Source: Laccaria trichodermophora (lineage: Eukaryota > Basidiomycota > Agaricomycetes > Agaricales > Hydnangiaceae). Taken from it: 64,000 bases of DNA. The first letter of the stretch is position 1, and every line of letters begins with the position of its first letter. The stretch covers positions 1,426,001-1,490,000 of the forward strand of contig JACTVC010000003.1 in the NCBI GenBank assembly GCA_018417955.1. The letters are read 5' to 3'. Shown piece by piece: positions 35,754-48,464 of this stretch. A program made the position numbers and the translations under genes. Below the pieces are notes generated by a model. The model made no database searches, was not told the DNA's origin, and saw only the letters and a program-made list of their open reading frames with translations.

Positions 35754-37349
35754 ATGGCCCCAATCCACCTACTTGTTCTCATCCACGGCATGTGGGGCAA
35801 TCCCGGTCATCTCGCAGAACTTGCTCGCATCGCCCGCGAAACACATTCTACAGCCTCTGATGGCACGAAGCTGCACGTATTATTGGCAGAGGCAATTAGT
35901 GAAGACTCGACGTATGATGGTATTGACTGGGGGGGTGAAAGGGTCGCGGACGAGGTGCGGCAGCAGTGGCTTGACGGTTCTCCTAGATTTGATTGACCTC
36001 TTCTGTCCAGGTCGCCGAAGAGATCAAACAACTTGAGGGGGATGACGAGGTTGTGCGATTCTCTGTTACGGGTTATAGCCTGGGCGGACTGGTCGCTCGT
36101 TATCTAGTCGGGTAAGCTTGGTCTGATGCAATGTCGGCTTCAAACGCAATTTAAATAACACACTTACAGTATCCTGCACCAGAGAGGCTTCTTCGAAAAA
36201 GTTACCCCGGTCAACTTTAATAGCATTGCGACGCCCCACATAGGTCTTCTTCGATACCCTTCATTCATTTCATCGGTATTATCATCGCTTGGCCCTAAAC
36301 TCCTTTCGCGTACCGGCGAGCAATTCTATTGCGTCGACGAGTGGTCTCCCAACGGTCAACCGCTCTTATTGACTATGGCTGACCCTGGTGAGGGGCTCTT
36401 CTCCTACCATCGCTTCCTTTCTCTCAACCCAGAATAGATAAGGTATTCTACCAGGCACTCTGCTCTTTCAAACATATACGGATATATGCTAATGCGTGAA
36501 GTTACATCCTCTCCTTACTCCGTCGTTCGCTGACCTAGCTTACTGACAGCATCAATGATGTCACTGTACCATACGTTACTGCCGCGATAGAGACGGAGGA
36601 TCCATTTGCCGAATATGATACAAACGGAATAGAGATGTAGGTTGCATTGCTTTTCCCTGATGTCATTCAGCGAGCTTATTTCTTTGCAGAGATTTCGACG
36701 ACAAATACGAGAGGCTAGTGAGGCATTATTCTTTGCCAGCTGTCCCTCCACCGCTCCCACCAAAACCTGCCATATTGTCGGTTGACTGGTTTCGGAGCAT
36801 GAAGCCCAGACGGCCACTTTTACCACCTGCATTACAGCTTAGGTTCCCGCTTAACTTAGTGAGGACGATCTTTCTTATTACTTGCTTTTACTAAAGAACC
36901 CTACCCCTCAGATATTATACACTTTCCTTCCTCTCCTTGTGCCCGTATTTCTTTCGCTTGCCATCCTTAATTTCTCTCTGAAAACACGGTCGTCCCGCGC
37001 ACGCATTAAACTATTGGAAGCACATAGCTCTAATCAAGCAAAACTAATTCACGTCTTTGCCGAACTCGAGAATGAAGTGGAGGAGATGGTAGTTGATCTT
37101 GTCGACGACCCGAACCCATCATCTCGAGGAGTCAATGTCACGCGTCCTCAAGCTCACCCTATCCTCTCACCATACCAGCGGAAGAGCGCGGCTTGGCTGA
37201 ATCAGCTCCCTATAAAGAAAGAACTGGCATACTTTACTGATGTGCGGAATTCACATGCAATGATTGTCTGTAGAGATGTGAAGAGGTTTGAACTACATAA
37301 ACTTGGGGAGGGTGTTCTTCGGCACTGGGCCAATGCATTCATATTGTAA
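35754..37349 (+). CDS. ROG1/DUF676-like serine esterase (lipase)
   Basis: The start MAPIHLLVLIHGMWGNPGHL carries the oxyanion strand H-G-M-W-G-N-P. The nucleophile elbow is VTGYSLGGLVARYLVG (Gly-x-Ser-x-Gly). Downstream are NFNSIATPHIGLL, YCVDEWSPNGQPLLLTMADP and the late DVTVPYVTAAIE with a candidate catalytic Asp. The C-terminal exon has a membrane helix LYTFLPLLVPVFLSLAILNF and ends GEGVLRHWANAFIL. This is the DUF676 family that includes yeast Rog1 and lipid-droplet phospholipases. A membrane-anchored esterase acting on lipid droplets or ER lipids is likely; the substrate is not given by sequence. Splice junctions between 36000 and 36900 are approximate. Confidence 0.85.
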
Positions 37350-37602
37350 CTTTTACCGTAGATTGACATTGCATGACGTCATGTGACCTACTTCCTTTGT
37401 CTGTCACTTGGGAATTCAGGATCTTTGTCGTTCACAAAGAAACCATGAGCTATAAAACATGGAAGGCGGAAGCCACTGGAGTCCCAACTTCATTCTTACC
37501 ACCGCCTTTTACTTCAGCCCTGGAGGCATTCTATCAGTGACGACAAACCTTCAAACACTCCTTGCCATTAATCATTTTAAGTTACCACATCATATATTAC
37601 AT

Positions 37603-39318
37603 ATGGGTCGAAGCCGAAGCTCAAGACGCGCTATGCCAACACCTTCAGCATCAAGGACTCGCAACATGCTTAAGAGGATGAAGAATTTCAGGAAGCCAAC
37701 AAATTGTCACCGTAAGTTACTTGCGAACCTTCCAGCATTCATTCTCACCTCACATATGGACAGGAGCACTGGTGGCCATTCGTAGCCTAGCTAATCTGGA
37801 TGGCGCGTCATTTTATATTCATGAGGATGACATGAAGGCCAAAGGTAAGTACTTTCAATGGCTTCTATCCCAATGCTAGGTACTCAGGTCAATTCTCCAG
37901 TGAATAGTCACGCCACACGGTGTAACGAGGTGTTGGGTAAACAGACCAACCGCCTCCTCGACCATGCCCTATTGAAATGCGTACGTTCAGTCATTTGATC
38001 TTTTCTTTCAACTCTTTGATGTCGCAAAATATGACAGCGTAAACTCGGTTTGATCAAATATGAGCCCAGTGGCGACTCTTTTAAGTTGACTGCATTGGGG
38101 AAGGAACTGTCAGTCTTTCTCGCGTGATAACTTGCCAGTTTCTGACGACGAAATAGCCTTCGGCAAGTGAACGAAGCAGTCAGGGACCTTGAATTTGCCA
38201 CCGACAAAGACATTCATCATGCAACGTGCGAAGCTGTCTGTCGTTTGCTTCCTGATGGATGTGTTCCTACCGTGAAAGAGGTATTTATCACTAAAGCAAA
38301 CCTGAATTTGGATTTACGAGGAACGTCTCATAGATTGATGTCGAAAATCGTGGACTTTTAGAAGAAAACGATGAATACAGAGCTCGTTATGGTGAATTGA
38401 GTTCTGAAGGCGTTCCCGTCGATTCCGACGTCTCTCAAGAAGCCGATGAGGGCGTTCTTCCTGACAATACGCCTTCGTACGTTGATCTCCGATTCCTTTA
38501 CGTTGACGCTCATTTCCTCCTTCGTTAAGAACACCAGTTAGACCTCGACCCTCGCAGAATCTTCTAGCAGGCTATCCAACACCTGAGTCTATTCCCCGGC
38601 CTGGTCTTTCGATGCGCTATGCTGAGCCTGTGATGCCTGCGCTCACATCGACTGTGACACAGAATGACGATGATACAATGATTGTCGATGAACCTCAAGG
38701 CCCTACAAATGATGAACTTGATCAAGATGAGAGGATCCACAAGTTGAGTCTGAAGGTGAGGGTTTCATCTTTTCTTGTCGTTCTAGAGCTCATTGAATGG
38801 CTCAAAGAACCATGAGCTTGAAAAAGATCGTCTGTCCCTTGCAGCCGAGTTCTCTTGCGTCGTTAGGAAGTACCGAATGGTAGGTAAAGTTTCATTCATT
38901 TTGTAAACCATTTCTGACCAACGCTGTCGTTACATCTGACAGAAAGAGAAGGAGGTAAGAAAAACAATTTGGTCCTGATCTTTTGAATTCTCACTTCGGG
39001 TACTTGTCTGTCTTTGGCAGATCCAAGCCCTTTTAGAAGAAAAGGACAAAGAGGTAAGTTTTATGGACTTGTGAATGATGTTCATGCTGAGTGTGAGCAC
39101 AGATTCAGGCATTGAAGGTTACCATTCAGGTGGAGAAGAAGAACTTCAAATGGTTGAACTTTTTTCACCGCCACCTTAGAGGGGTCACCAACAGGCTCCA
39201 AAGCCAAGTCGACGACAAAACCGCCCATATTCGCAAATTGGAGCAGGACCTCAAGGCCGCAAATGACAGCATCCTCGCTCTCAACGACGCTCATTTCCAA
39301 GAGATTTTCCCAGCTTGA
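37603..39318 (+). CDS. Basic winged-helix-like and coiled-coil protein, function unknown
   Basis: From the ATG at 37603 the protein starts MGRSRSSRRAMPTPSASRTR, a very basic tail. A globular segment follows with ALVAIRSLANLDGASFYIHE, then QTNRLLDHALLKC and, after an intron, RKLGLIKYEPSGDSFKLTAL. The helix-helix-strand pattern ending in G-D-S-F-K-L recalls the winged-helix fold of linker histone H1/H5 (H15), though it is too diverged to be sure. The rest is acidic and then strongly helical (EKDKEIQALKVTIQVEKKNF, DDKTAHIRKLEQDLKAANDS), consistent with a coiled coil. At least eight small exons are used. An upstream, in-frame extension lacks a clear start. It may be a chromatin-associated protein; this is inference. 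Confidence 0.6.
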
Positions 39319-39575
39319 GGACGGCATCTTCACCCTTGGAAGGTTGAATCTTCTTTTTCTTTTTATCGTTGGGTCGTCTGTATGCGTATTCCTCTGTACT
39401 TTAGTTTTGTACCATGCCGGCAATGGGACATCGAAATTCCAAACCCCGCCTGAACCTTATTCCAATCATACACCTGGACCCTGACTCCAAAAATCTCATA
39501 TAAGCACCACCCATCAACACACTGGCCAACCCGCTCCTTTGTTCAACCCAACGACGACCGCGAGTCTTTACTTTA

Positions 39576-41243
39576 ATGACTGCCACGATCAAGGCTAATG
39601 GAGGATACACGCGTCTTGACGTACGTCTTTCTTTCTTCAACTTGAGGGGGGCGGGCTGTGGTTGCAAGCCTAAAAGCTCAACGATGGTCACTTCCCAACT
39701 TCCTTTACAATTACTAACCTGCCTCCGTTTTTCCTTCAACCAGCTTAAAGGCGCTCGACGAATTCGTAGCTGCCCAATCCGCCCTACTCGCCCAGACGCT
39801 GGGTGACATTGACCGTCTGAGGGCGCTCAAATCGGACTTAGTCGACGACGACCCCCCGTTTTCCAACGCCGAAGAGGTAAGCCTGTCGTGTTCTCACATC
39901 GGCTGCAAGGGGTTGCGCTGCGTCACTTACGACGAGAATTTCGTGTTATGGTATCTATCTACCCTACGGCGAGGGGTTGTACTGAGGCGCTGCACCTACA
40001 ACACTACGCTCGCAACACGTACCAATAAAAGAACCACAACGCTGACTGTTTCTCTTTTGCATACATAGCTCGACGAATGGCTTATAAAACGCCTCGATGA
40101 TCCCTCTTTCCGGCTGAGCGAACGCGCAGAGGAATGCCGGATGAAGATACCGCGTGATATTAGTTGTAATTGGGCTGTGTTTGAGGGGTGTGGTGAGTCT
40201 TTCCCTCTTTCTTTCGTCCTTCCTCTTCTTCTCCCCATTCCTTTTCTTCCCTCTGCTATTTTTTTTCTGACTTCTTCCTCTTCTATTTTTTCCTGCTTCC
40301 ACCATCTCCTCTCAAGTTCTCAAGCGACAAATTCACTAACACGAACTGCCCTTCAACAGACCCTGCTCCGCTCCACGCCCTGACCCTCCAAGCGCAACAT
40401 GCTTACGCACAGCGGAACATTCCTCCAACCACGCAGACGTCGCCGCTCTCCGACCTCCAGCTTCTCGTAAAGGGCGCGAGAAAGACTATCGTCGATCCTG
40501 TGTTGGCCCTTTTCGCCGATCTTTCTGACGATGAAGATGAAGAGTTAACTGCGGAAGGGAAGAAAGAGCGAGAGGAGGCGCGCGAGAGGGAACGAGAGAG
40601 GGAGAAGATCAGGGAATTGAAGAGACGGAAGATTAGGGCGTGGGGTGGGTTGAGTTTACCCTCTTCTTCGGGGGGGAAGGTTAAGGGGGAGGATGGAGAG
40701 GTGTTTATTAGGCGTGATGTGGATGACGAGAGTATGGATGTGGACATTGGGGACGGGGAGGTGAATGGCTGCGTGTTGACGCGGTCGGTGGGGATGATGC
40801 CTCCGCCGCCCGAACCGGTATTCCCGGACGCGACGCGGTCGAGGAAACCGAGTAGGAAGGCCAAGCCTCAGGTGTCTGAAGAAGAGAAGGAGGGTGAGGA
40901 GCAGGACGACGAGGATAGACCGCGGAAGAAAGCCAGGCTCAAGTCAACTCCCAACGCCAACGGGAATGCTAACGCCAGAGAGAAGGCCAACGGAAAAGAG
41001 AAGACCAAGACCAAGGGAAAAGAGAGAAAGCCTAAACCACAACCGGATACGTACAAACAAGCATGGTCTGTCTCTGAGCAGCACTTGCTTGAACAGTTGT
41101 TAGAGCAAATACCTGAAGGAGAGAGGTTTAGGTGGCAGAAGATTTCGAGAGCCATGAATGGGACAAGGACTCCGAGGCAGGTTGCTAGTCGGGTGCAGAA
41201 GTATTTTGAGAAGTTGAAGAAGTTTGGTGTTGAGGGTTATTAG
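39576..41243 (+). CDS. SANT/Myb-domain protein (ZZZ3-like Myb)
   Basis: Four exons start MTATIKANGGYTRLD, spliced to ALDEFVAAQSALLAQTLGDI, a helical N-terminus. LDEWLIKRLDDPSFRLSERA follows. The centre is acidic and then Arg/Glu-rich (a run of EREREREKIRELKRRK), with nuclear-localisation-like KKARLK and a Lys/Asn/Gly repeat stretch (NANGNANAREKANGKEKT). The C-terminal 60 residues are one SANT/Myb repeat: QAWSVSEQHLLEQLLEQIP, RWQKISRAMNGTRTPRQVAS and RVQKYFEKLKKFG. The R-T-P-R-Q-V-A-S-R-V-Q-K-Y-F pattern is that of ZZZ3-like and plant-type single-Myb proteins. A chromatin or transcription role is likely. No ZZ zinc finger is visible. Confidence 0.78.
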
Positions 41244-41675
41244 TTTGCGACCTGGGGGTATTGTCCATTTGTCTGCTATCACCTCGAGGGCGACAATGTT
41301 GGTTCTAGAGTTGGGTTCCTGCTTTCATCGCCAACGTCCTCAGCGCATCTGGTCAAGAATTAGAGATATGGAAATCTGCGTCAATTTATGTTGGTTTTTT
41401 GGAGGAAGATGCGACTTAAATGTTTCGATCAGATACATGTTTTTCCCAAACCACCATTTTCCGTCGCTGGGGGGGCTCTTGATCTTACCAGCAGCCTAAA
41501 ATAGAGCGTGGACGGTTGGCGGACGGGTAGCGTTGGCGGGAACTATATGACGTAGAATCCTCAGAGAATTCTGCGCGTCCACATGCAAGACGCGAGGCAC
41601 AACCGGCATTTGCCAGTTCACTACTCTTGCCAGTTCACTACTCAGTACTCAACGTTCAACGTTCAACATTCCAAC
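41244..41675. other. Intergenic with short direct repeats upstream of the F-box gene
   Basis: Two adjacent copies of TGCCAGTTCACTACTC (41611-41626 and 41628-41643) are followed by CAACGTTCAACGTTCAACATTC, a triple repeat of about 7 bp ending just before the F-box ATG at 41676. No gene was seen. Confidence 0.6.
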
Positions 41676-43639
41676 ATGCCAGCATTTGTCGTTGGTCCGA
41701 ACGATAAACTTGATGACTCTCTTTCCATAGGTGAGCTTTTCCCTTCAAGCTCGATTTGATTTGAAGTCAGAATATTTACTTAGTTCAAGATAGTAACCCT
41801 TTATTATCTTCCGAGCCACAAATTCAAGACCTACACGAGATTCAGAATACCATTGATGTTGCCCGTCGCCGTATTGATCAGGACATCGAGAAACTGGAAG
41901 GAGCCATCCGAGCGCTCAAGTCTCGCCGCAATAGCTTAGCTGCCATATCACGCCTCCCCCCTGAAATACTCTCCAAGATATTCGTATGTTGCGCAGCCAC
42001 TTACGAGCTCCCGCAGCTCACTATGGATTGGGCTAAAATCACTCATGTCTCACGCCATTGGCGAACCGTGGCTATCGGTTGTCCTCAGTTATGGACAATG
42101 CCTGTTTTCGCGCGACCGAGGTGGGTGGAAGAGATGTTGAAGAGGTCCAAAATGGCTCCTCTAGTCATTGATGCCCGGTTTGGATACATGGGCCCAGAAT
42201 CGACTGAAGCTGTTCGACTGGCCATGAACCACATTTCCCGTGTACGGGAGTTAAAGATGGATTTCCTGGGTGCGTCGGCTGGGAAACTTTTCTCAAGTGT
42301 CCCAAAAGCAGCGCCCATGCTTCAAACCCTTGTGCTGTCGACTTCAACAGAGCATTCTTTTCATGACAGTTACTCCATTCCTCCAGAACTCTTCATTGAT
42401 GACTCCTCTCAGCTCCGACGCCTCGAACTGATACATTGCAATATCGATTGGACATCCCACCTTCTCAGAGGTCTTACACACCTAAAAATCCACGATACTG
42501 CTCTAGAAACTAGACCATCCACACCCTTGTTTCTCGATGTTCTAGAGCAACTTCCAACCCTCACAGTACTCGACTTAAAGGACGCGCTTCCCCATGTTGC
42601 TGATGGCTCTTCGACGGTGTCATACAAACGCAAGGTTGAACTGCGCTTGTTGACAAATCTATATCTCTCAGGCTCTGATTACGACTGCTCTGATGCATTG
42701 ACGCATCTATCTGTGTCATCCATTGCCACCCTCAAGCTATATTGCCGCAGTACAGCGGTCTCTGAAGCTGATTTCTCCAGTATCTTGACCTTTGTCAGCG
42801 GCTTCTGGGAACCAGCAGCTAGCATATCGAGTGCTGCAAAACCACCCCTCCGCAGTCTCAAAATTGTGAGCGGTGATTCAACGGGCTTCAGTTTACTAGC
42901 CTGGCCTGCCATGTTGTCGTTTGAAAGGTTATCTGGAGATCTGGATCTGGATCTGCCTTCCATACAGTTGGGTTTCCACTGGCCTTCAACCATCACGCCC
43001 GGAATTTGGAATAAGGTATTCGGAGAGACCTGTGCTGCTTTACCTTTGGAGCAGCTTGCCTCGTTGGACGTTTCCGCAAGCCAGATGGCAGAACAAACGT
43101 GGTTGAGGAAGTTTGGGAAGCTTACACATCTGAAATTCATACGTTTACTAGGGATGGCCGCACACACGCTTCTGTCAGCCATGATTGCTGAGCCTAGTAC
43201 TACCACCAGCCCAAGCGCGCCCGCGAAGTCATCGACGAGGAAACGCTCACGCAATCGGAGAAAGACCCCGCCCGCAGTCTACTTTTCCGGCCTGCGCCAT
43301 CTTGCAATTGAAGACACAAGTTTTGATTCAGGTTACGATCACGAATATGCCGAGCTGGAGGATTTAAAGGACTGCCTGATGGAACGTTACGAGAGGAAGG
43401 CCGAGGTGCACAAGCTGACGCTTTGGCGATGTCATCGCCTGACAGCAGAGCATGTTGATGAGCTTAGAGAAATTGTTGTCGATGTGATTTGGGATGGGTT
43501 GGAGACAGGTTTTACCGAATCGGACGTCAGTACAGATTATTATGGCGATCATTTTGGATTCATGGGGGACTCGGATATCGATGATCACATACATGGTGAC
43601 TTTGATTCGGATGATGACTACTCATCTTTCCCTTTCTGA
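41676..43639 (+). CDS. F-box/LRR-like protein
   Basis: Two exons give about 615 residues. After MPAFVVGPNDKLDDSLSI the intron (about 41734-41791) leads to a helical region with IDQDIEKLEGAIRALKSRRN. The F-box follows: ISRLPPEILSKIFVCCAA, then AKITHVSRHWRTVAIGCPQL and W. This Leu-Pro-Pro-E-I-L-x-x-I-F plus VSRHWR-x-x-A pattern is the standard Agaricomycete F-box-like domain. The body has leucine-rich strands (LQTLVLSTSTEHSF, LRRLELIHCNIDW, LTHLKIHDTALETR, LTVLDLKDALPHV), a predicted LRR substrate domain. The C-terminal tail is very acidic (DSDIDDHIHGDFDSDDDYS). Likely SCF subunit; substrate unknown. Confidence 0.88.
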
Positions 43640-43921
43640 AGCTCTATAAGTACTGGTCTTAGAGTTTGAAATGGTCTTTCAGAGAGTCAATTGGAATCGC
43701 ACTTCTTATCTTGAATCGCAGACTCTACAAAGACTCTAAGTTTCTAAGTAAGGACTTGACTTGATCGTTTCTTCATCCATTCATTGTTGCCGTCTTACCA
43801 GGCCGTTGTCACGAGTCGAATGCTTCAGTTTTATATAAGGTTAGTTATGCTACAAGGTAGTGAGTATTGCAGTGTTCCGACGCTTGAGCTAATAAGTATG
43901 CTGGAAATTAGAGGATCCAGT

Positions 43922-46283
43922 CTATTGTTCTTGAATAATTGATAGGGTTTTACTCCACGCCACGACTTTGGGATGTGCTCGAACCTTTATAACATAGGTA
44001 GGTCAGAGAAGTGTGTCGCAAAAAGTCAAGATCGCATACTTTGCTCGCATCGAAGTTAAGGACTTGAAGGCCATCGAGACAAGTGGCACGCGAGAGAGCA
44101 ACGTATGCTTGGCCTGAAGGTGAAATTTGTTGAATTTCTCAAGAGGAAAAGTAACATAGAAATGTACCTTTCTCAAACACCTTGCCAAGATCAACTTTGA
44201 CGCGTTCGAGTGTCTGTCCTTGTGATTTGTGGATGCTCATCGCCCAAGCCGGGATAATGGGCAGCTGTGCGAGAGAGAAAAATTACGATCCAAGCGTAAT
44301 GTAGTGAGTTGGAACTTACTTGCGTCCTGCTCACTTGAATCTCCCCATCTGGTAGTTCCACCTTCCACATCTCGGGTAATACTAGGACGTCACGTTTCCC
44401 TCCATGGGGTAGACTGAATTCCACAACAGGATAGAGTTTGGTGTCAGGACCAGCACCCTTTTTGCTCATTCCAGCTGCACCACCCGGGCCACCACCCACA
44501 ACGCCTGCTGTGTTCCCAAGGCCTTCCTTATCGTCGGGGGTGCCATAAGCCGCTTGATCAACAAATCGTTTCACTCGCCCCATGCTCCCATTCACCAACA
44601 TGTCATCCATATTTTTGATGAGCATGACTTGTGCCTCGGCGCGGAGTTTGAGCAGTTGTGGCGCCATGAAATTGGAAAGCATCTTTTGGCGTTGGTTCTC
44701 GTCCTTGATTGTGCCGCCATCCGTGGCTGGGAAATTTTCTTCTTTCGACCCAAGACGAGCCATACGGGTTGAGTTCGAACGTTCCACATCTTCGCGTCGA
44801 GGAAACCTGTTGTAAAGGACAATGAGAGATGCCCAAGGTCAGCCACGGGAGCTTACAGTTCAGTAGAGCCCATCCCGTCCTCGTAATGAATTTCTCTTGA
44901 TAATTCTTTGAATTTCTTGATGGAGTCCAGCGAGAGGTTACCAAAGCGCATTTCGTTCAACATATCCACGAATGCTGCGTCGGGACTTAGAGGACAAAGC
45001 ATATATTAAGACGACCACATACTCTGGTCGCGTTGACGGAAAACCTTTGTCAGGTTGAAAGTATGCTTGACGGTTTCATTCCACATCTCGGCTTCGAACG
45101 CAAACTTGACTTGGGCCATGCCTTTGGTAACAGGAGGAAGCTGAAAGAAATCACCCGTGACGATGATCTAAACAAAGGACGACGTCAAAAATGTGAATTG
45201 ATTGCATCGCGGAGAAGCGAACCTGAATTCCACCAAAAGGCTCGACTGACTTTCGCAGAAGACTTCCGATCCTGGCCAGTTTATCAAAGAGATCACCATC
45301 TACCATGGATACTAGTCAAAGACGTAAGTATATGCGCGCATAATTGTACGAGGATGACATACTTTCATCGATGATCAGAACTTTGGTTCTCAACCATCTT
45401 GCCATTGCCTTTTTGTTTTTACGGATTTTTTTTGCAAGGTCTTCGGCGCTCTCAGTACCAAGGCCTATACCGCCGAAAGAGTGTATCGTGACACCACCAA
45501 TATTACACGCCGCGATGCCTGTTATTTTGATGAGACACTTCAAGGGGCGAGGATGAAGTATACTCACCAGTAGATGCAGTAATGGCCACGGCATCAGCAG
45601 TCTTGATATGCTTTTTGCGCAGAGTCTTGATAATCTCACGCAGCAGAACTGACTTTCCGGTTCCTTTAGGGGCAAATTTGAAATTTAGTGCCGCCCTAGA
45701 GTCGAACAATGTTGTGTATTGACTGACCGGCACTCCCAGTATAAAAAACGCTGTTACCCTCTTGGACGAGTTTAAGGATTTGAGTCTGCTCCTGACTAAG
45801 AAACACAGCCGGGAGTTTAGCTTTCTTGGTCGAAGCCAGGGATGAAGTTGAGCTTGCGGCTGTTGTCGAAGGAAAAGATGAAGAACTGGAAGTAGTTCGG
45901 GAAGAGGATGGTCTTCGCGACGAAGAATCAAACCCGGAGGTAGGGGCTGAAAGAGAATCATTTGTCCAGCCTGGTGGCAGTTGGCGGGGTCGCTTCCCAG
46001 CGGGTCCATCTGCGGGACCCGTCGGACTTGGTCGCTTGTTCTGCGTTTTGGAATCCGTCGGTCGCTTGTTCTGCCCTCTGGAATCCGTCAAAGGAGTAGA
46101 GCAGCTGTCAAGAGCATCTTGAATGTCTTTAAGACGTTGTGCTTGACCCGAGAGCTTGGTTGGTGGGGGAGTTGGTGGCCAGTAGATCTCCTGAGACGAT
46201 TTTGGCGGGTTGGACAGGGAGGACGACGAGAAGTCGCGTTTAACAGTCCCCAGCCCCGACTTTGCACGCGACTTTCCCGACAT
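43922..46283 (-). CDS. PIF1: PIF1 family ATP-dependent DNA helicase
   Basis: The start [20 protein letters not shown] is followed by a Ser/Pro-rich disordered region of about 150 residues and [15 protein letters not shown] (Q motif). Walker A GSAGTGKS is assembled across an intron. Next come [20 protein letters not shown], Walker B KVLIIDEVSM and [17 protein letters not shown]-type motif III/IV follows, then [30 protein letters not shown] and [20 protein letters not shown]. The end [14 protein letters not shown] follows an intron, giving the true stop at 43922; reading through would give a false tail. PIF1 unwinds G-quadruplexes and RNA-DNA hybrids and maintains telomeres and mitochondrial DNA. 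A Gly-rich insert ([16 protein letters not shown]) sits between motifs IV and V. Confidence 0.94.
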
Positions 46284-46435
46284 GTTTGAGAAAGAGAACA
46301 AGCAAAGTTCAAACAGGGTCAAGTCGCGTTGACCCGAGGACGCGACTGTCATGTGACATTTGACACGTGACAAAAATTTCAGTGATCGAAATTCAAGTCC
46401 TCCCTTCTTTATCCAGTCACTGTCTCTACCTTTTC
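46284..46435. promoter_or_regulatory. Bidirectional promoter of PIF1 and TIM44 (152 bp)
   Basis: The two start codons lie 152 bp apart on opposite strands, so the promoter elements must be shared or interleaved. CACGTGAC at about 46364-46371 is an E-box-like site, preceded by CATGTGACATTTGACACG. Confidence 0.45.
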
Positions 46436-48130
46436 ATGCTACCCCGCAACCTACAAAGTCTTTCTCTCAGGTCAGCTATTCGCAAGCGGGCACTCGCGTC
46501 CAGGCAAACTGCATTTCCTCCTCCTTTCTGGATAGTACCCAGCGCCAGAGGCACTGTCGGCTTTCATTCGTCATCCCGTCAACAAAACGAGCTCCCGAAA
46601 TCACCCTTTCAAACTTTCGTAGATGTTCTGCGGGATGAGCTACGCAAAAACCAAGAGCTTCAGGATAATGTCAAGCAGTTGCAGGGTGACGTTGACAAAT
46701 TTCAGGACTCTGAAGCAATGAAGCGTGCGAGAGCGGCGTACGAACGAGCTCGGGTATGCCCCTTTCTTTCCTTAAAATTGAAGCATTGGTTCTTAATACC
46801 TTATACACAGTTAACATCAAGCATTAAAGAAAACCCACGCCTTAGAGCAGCTGCGGAGGAACTCAAGAAAACTGGTGTCAAAGTTGGAGATGCTGTGACG
46901 GAGGCGTTGAAGACTATGGAAGAGAGCGAGGTCATGCGTGCTGTACGTTCTTATCTTTTAAATGTATTCATCATTTGACAGCGCGAATTCTAGATTTCAC
47001 GCGCGACCTCTGCCGTGTCATCAACGATCGAAAAGTCGACTGAACCGATACGGAATACCGCGGCTTATAAGACGCTGTCGGAGACTGTGGTCGATGCTTT
47101 GGATGACAGTGGAAGTGCAAAACATGCTGGCTTCGAGGAGAAGGAGGCTCGTAGGCTTAGGAGGCAGAAACGCTTAGCCAAGGCCGGGAAAAATGCCTTT
47201 GGATCAAATCGCACCGCTGCTAACCCCGAGTTCGTGCTGACTTTGTGTTTTTTCTTCTTCTTCTGCTGCTTACCTGAGGTTTTTGACAGAGCTGGTTCCT
47301 CGTTGGTTCTGCACAAGGATTCTCCACGACAAGAAGCCTGGAATAAGCTAAAGGAAACGAACCCAGTACTTCGAAGTTTGAGTGAACTTCGTCAAGCTTA
47401 TGACCAGTCCGAAAATCCTGTCGTTTCCTCTATGCGCTCTGTCACGCAAACCGTAGGATCCTGGTTCGACGAGAATGAGACGGCACAGGTCATGAGAATG
47501 ATGAAAGTGTTGGATCCGGCGTTTAACCGCGAGGGCTTTGAGAGAGAGCTGAGAGAGTATATCGTTCCCGAAGTGGTCGACGCGTATCTATCAGCGGATC
47601 AAGAGGCTTTGAAGGCTTGGTGCGGGGAAGCTGTAAGCATTCACCTTGATTTTGCCTGACTGTCTCTCATCTTTATGCAGACATACAACGTCCTTTGGGC
47701 TACGATGGAGCAATATCTTCGCCAAGGCCTCATCAGTGACAGCAAAGTTCTTGATATCCGACAAGTAGACGTTCGTACTTTTTTTTATCTCCGCCTTCTT
47801 AGTTCCCAAAATACTTATCCAAATGCTCCTAGGTTTCGGATGGTAAAATTCTGGAGAATGACATCCCTGTGTTTGTAATTTCTTTCGCGACGCAAGAGGT
47901 CTTGCTCTTCCGAAACGCCAAAACCGGGGAGATCATGGTTGGAGCTGATAACAAGGTCGAGCAATGTACTTACGTTGCCGTCATTACGCGCGTTTTGGAG
48001 GAGCTTGATAACGAGCTTACCGGTGGATGGAAAGTCATTGAGGTGTGTTATTTCGCAAGGTTATTGATTGCGTTTTTCAAGAGTCGGTTTTACCCAGATG
48101 GCAAGGAGAAGTGCTCGAGCATATCTTTAA
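46436..48130 (+). CDS. TIM44: Mitochondrial import inner membrane translocase subunit TIM44
   Basis: The start MLPRNLQSLSLRSAIRKRAL is a basic, amphipathic mitochondrial presequence. FVDVLRDELRKNQELQDNVK and KENPRLRAAAEELKKTG form the helical N-terminal region that contacts mtHsp70. Then a basic segment leads to the C-terminal TIM44 domain: SFDEN-like GSWFDENETAQVMRMMKVLD, ELREYIVPEVVDAYLSADQE, LWATMEQYLRQGLISDSKVL, VFVISFATQEVLLFRNAKTG and EMARRSARAYL at the end. TIM44 anchors the import motor at the TIM23 channel on the matrix side. Seven exons; the final one supplies MARRSARAYL. It shares a 152-bp promoter with PIF1. Confidence 0.95.
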
Positions 48131-48464
48131 AAGTATTTAGATTATTCTATTCGCATCTACACCATAATTCGTCACATCACCACTCATCCGCATTAATGGA
48201 AACAATGACTCTTTTCGCTGACGCTCATCATGAATACGGAATGTTGAAATGTGCCATTTAAGTATCACGAGTGGGACCGATCGGAGGTGAAAGGGAAGAA
48301 CGACACAAGCTCGTTGATGGGTATTGATGCGCCATAGGAGTGGGACCGATCGTGCGTCAAGCTAAAGACGGATCGAGAAACATTGGAAGGTCACGCTGAC
48401 CTGACCAGAGAGTGGTGGGATATATTAATGCTATCTATAATTTATAAACCGTGAATCATCAAGG
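48131..48464. other. Convergent 3' spacer with a direct repeat
   Basis: Two copies of GAGTGGGACCGATCG (48269-48283 and 48338-48352) lie between the TIM44 and heme lyase stops. No gene was seen. Confidence 0.6.

Noticed and set aside
43940..44010. Unspliced PIF1 C-terminus ending SRGVE
   Set aside because: Using the GTATGC donor gives the conserved [14 protein letters not shown] tail instead.
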